DNA from: Limisphaerales bacterium
GTDB taxonomy: Bacteria > Verrucomicrobiota > Verrucomicrobiia > Limisphaerales > UBA11358
NCBI GenBank assembly: GCA_027451565.1
Contig: DAIDJC010000165.1
Span: 1 to 7,527, forward strand
Direction of reading: 5' to 3'
DNA length: 7,527 bases
Under the pieces are notes generated by a model that saw only the letters and a program-made list of their open reading frames with translations, ran no database searches and was not told where the DNA came from. Position numbers and translations under genes: made by a program. Positions 6,136-7,527 of this stretch are shown one piece after another. The number at the start of each line of letters is the position of its first letter. Position 1 is the stretch's first letter.

Positions 6136-6486
6136 TTAATTTTTATCCGCGACCAAATAATGCAATCCGTGATCACTCGCCATCAGCGCATGGAGATGCC
6201 GGGGGAGGAACTGGAGTTGGCAACTCAAATTGATTTCATTTTGCGCCAAGGCCACGGACAATTGTTGAAGCGGCTGGTTCAATGCCAGGCAGGTTGTTGC
6301 CAGGCACGCCGAACCCAATGCAAACCGCCAAAAAAGCGATGAAAAGGAGGATCTCGCGGCAGACGCCGGCGCGGGGTGGCTCTGGAGCTGTGCGCGCACC
6401 TGCGCCGGAAAATTATTCCAATACCTTCGCGGACGCTCCGGCACGGGAAGGTTTTTCAACATGGATTCCAGTTCAAAATCATTCAT
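6136..6486 (-). CDS. Putative anti-sigma factor (single-pass membrane protein)
   Basis: 116 residues with no family recognised outright. The N-terminal part (1-50) is polar and probably cytoplasmic, starting NDFELESMLKNLPVPERPRR, in the style of the short acidic-then-LPxPxxP start often seen in small anti-sigma factors of ECF operons. One hydrophobic segment lies at about 51-69 (LFWRFALGSACLATTCLAL) and a 45-residue C-terminal tail would be periplasmic. There is no HxxxCxxC zinc anti-sigma motif. Its start overlaps the sigma gene by 8 bp, the classic sigma/anti-sigma arrangement. It has the only strong Shine-Dalgarno in the operon (GGAGGA, complement of 6492-6497, five bases before the ATG), which may secure an excess of inhibitor over sigma. 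The function is inferred mainly from context. Confidence 0.72.
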   Translation of the reverse strand: MNDFELESMLKNLPVPERPRRYWNNFPAQVRAQLQSHPAPASAARSSFSSLFWRFALGSACLATTCLALNQPLQQLSVALAQNEINLSCQLQFLPRHLHALMASDHGLHYLVADKN

Positions 6487-7159
6487 GTGGGTCCTCCATT
6501 TGTGACAACCAGCGCTTTAATTTCCGCTTGGCGGCAAACACGCGCCAGGAGACGGTGGTTTCCGGGCACCCCAGGATGGCGGCAGCCTCGGCATGGTTGA
6601 AGCCGTCGCAGATGGTCAACGTGATGGCGGCGCGTTGTTTGATGGATAATTTTAGAAGCGCTTTCTGAATGTTCGGGATGTCAGGGCCGGGCGGCGGGCC
6701 GGCGTCGCTCTGGCCGTGGATTGCGGATAATTCCTCGGCACAACCTGATTGCAACCGCGCCCGCCGGGTCTCGCTTTGCAGCCAGTTGAGACAGGTGTTG
6801 ACGGAGATTTGATACAGCCATGTGGAAAATTTTGACTTGTTGCGGAACGATCCAATTTGCTTGTAGGCCCGCAGGAATGTTTCCTGCGCGAGGTCTTCGG
6901 CATCAGCCATGGACCCGGTCATCCGGAACGTCAGCGCGTGGATCATTCGTTGGTGATTGCGTATGAGAACTTCAAAAGCCTCCTGGTTGCCCTGCTGGCT
7001 TTGCAGCACCATTTCATTGTCCGGGTCGGCCATGCGGGAATTGTTTGAGAGCTTCGACAATTCCGGCTGCAAAATCCTTTGAACGGGTTTGCGGCCCGCC
7101 GTGGATTGGATGGCGACAACACTTTCCTGCTCAATGTCTGCGAGTGCAAAAGTGTTCAT
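6479..7159 (-). CDS. ECF-type RNA polymerase sigma factor (RpoE-like)
   Basis: Sigma-70 family ECF factor that would direct RNA polymerase to a dedicated promoter set. Numbered from the ATG at 7159 (226 residues), region 2 includes MADAEDLAQETFLRAYKQIG (84-103) and FSTWLYQISVNTCLNWL (111-127), the polymerase-binding and -10-recognition parts. Region 4 (169-218) ends in a helix-turn-helix, FNHAEAAAILGCPETTVSWR (188-207), for -35 recognition. There is no region 3 and no extra C-terminal domain. Start choice is uncertain: ATG at 7033 (MADPDNE) gives 184 residues, the usual ECF length, while 7159 adds 42 protein-like residues and an in-frame GTG at 7222 adds more. None has a Shine-Dalgarno. It heads the nine-gene operon and overlaps the putative anti-sigma gene by 8 bp, so it probably controls this operon, though no matching promoter is visible. 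Confidence 0.9.
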   Translation of the reverse strand: MNTFALADIEQESVVAIQSTAGRKPVQRILQPELSKLSNNSRMADPDNEMVLQSQQGNQEAFEVLIRNHQRMIHALTFRMTGSMADAEDLAQETFLRAYKQIGSFRNKSKFSTWLYQISVNTCLNWLQSETRRARLQSGCAEELSAIHGQSDAGPPPGPDIPNIQKALLKLSIKQRAAITLTICDGFNHAEAAAILGCPETTVSWRVFAAKRKLKRWLSQMEDPHE

Positions 7160-7244
7160 GTTTGGGCTTTGCCGGATACGGTTCCCCCCGGGCTGCGGCG
7201 CACGGTTCCAATGCCGTCGCACGAGGAGCTTCTGTGAGGTATGA

Positions 7245-7282
7245 CAAATCCTGTGGGCAAATCCTTTGGTTTATTTTGTCAA
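7245..7282 (-). promoter_or_regulatory. Possible operon promoter/operator region
   Basis: Reading leftward, a perfect TTGACA lies at 7282-7277, but the hexamer 17 bp further on is TGCCCA, so no proper -10 exists for a housekeeping sigma. Just downstream, AGGATTTG occurs twice in direct orientation (7265-7258 and 7252-7245), 13 bp centre to centre, across the place where a -10 would lie. This spacing is close to one helical turn plus a few bases and might be an activator or ECF-related site. It is the only promoter-like material found upstream of the sigma gene. Confidence 0.25.
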
Positions 7283-7337
7283 TTTACCCGCACAACAAGC
7301 CTTTATTCGAACCATTCTGGTTTCCAATTGCCATTCC

Positions 7338-7370
7338 TCTGAAAATGGCCATCTGAAAATGGCAGATGGC
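7338..7370. repeat. Short direct repeat with nested hairpin
   Basis: TCTGAAAATGGC occurs at 7338-7349 and again at 7352-7363. The second copy lies inside a perfect 8-bp inverted repeat, GCCATCTG (7348-7355) and CAGATGGC (7363-7370), around a 7-base loop. No T-run follows on the plus strand and only a short CATTTT follows on the minus strand, so termination is doubtful. It lies in the leader region upstream of the sigma operon. Confidence 0.5.
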
Positions 7371-7527
7371 TCTGGCCGGGTTGGTGTGACCGGATTACCC
7401 TAACATTTCTTCGATTTAATTGCAACGCTCCCTCATCGAGTGGGCGCGTCTCAGTTTCTGGGAGAGTCCCCCTCAGCCTCCGCGTTTGAATATTTATAAA
7501 CCTCCACAAACCAACTGCTCCGCTCCC
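7371..7527. other. Intergenic sequence, no feature recognised
   Basis: No gene, RNA or repeat from the left end is found here. An open frame of 68 codons on the minus strand (7509-7303) is arginine-rich, has no domain features and runs across the hairpin, so it is treated as chance. AT-rich ATTTATAAA around 7493-7501 might belong to a promoter for a gene outside the window. Confidence 0.4.

Noticed and set aside
7303..7509. 68-codon minus-strand open frame at the right end
   Set aside because: It spans the short repeat/hairpin, is arginine-rich and shows no protein family features.

Overview
The window looks like a piece of a chromosome from the PVC superphylum, most likely Verrucomicrobiota. 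The grounds are soft: moderate GC, C/T-rich foldback intergenic repeats, genes with almost no Shine-Dalgarno sequences, and an ECF sigma gene leading a prepilin operon. No rRNA or marker gene is present to confirm it.

Layout. Positions 1-789 hold no convincing gene. They carry two tandem copies (about 90% identical by hand alignment) of a roughly 261-bp C/T-G/A foldback repeat, followed by a decayed third copy. Positions 790-1356 (+) encode a GmhA-type SIS-domain phosphoheptose isomerase. The rest of the coding sequence is one tightly packed leftward operon of nine genes, running from about 7159 down to 1366. In transcription order these are: an ECF sigma factor; a small single-pass membrane protein, probably its anti-sigma factor; a GspE/PilB/ComGA-type ATPase without the usual N-terminal domain; two successive GspF/PilC-type platform proteins; three proteins with prepilin-like N-termini that match GspI, GspJ and a miniature GspK in order; and a 94-residue two-helix membrane protein. 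Junctions are 4-bp ATGA overlaps (four of them), one 8-bp overlap, and gaps of 2, 14 and 36 bp. Positions 7160-7527 are an intergenic leader with a TTGACA hexamer, short direct repeats and a hairpin, but no complete promoter.

How it may work together. The operon encodes the inner-membrane motor and platform plus tip-type minor pseudopilins of a type IV filament machine (type II secretion, type IV pilus or Com-like). The sigma/anti-sigma pair at its head implies signal-dependent expression, probably with autoregulation. Both ends of the operon lie in the window: the upstream gap lies to the right and the convergent gmhA to the left. So the absence of a major pseudopilin, secretin, prepilin peptidase and GspC/L/M proteins is real for this locus; those parts must be shared from elsewhere or be unnecessary. 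This compact sigma-controlled pseudopilus cassette, with tandem GspF proteins and a mini GspK, is the best candidate here for an undescribed system.
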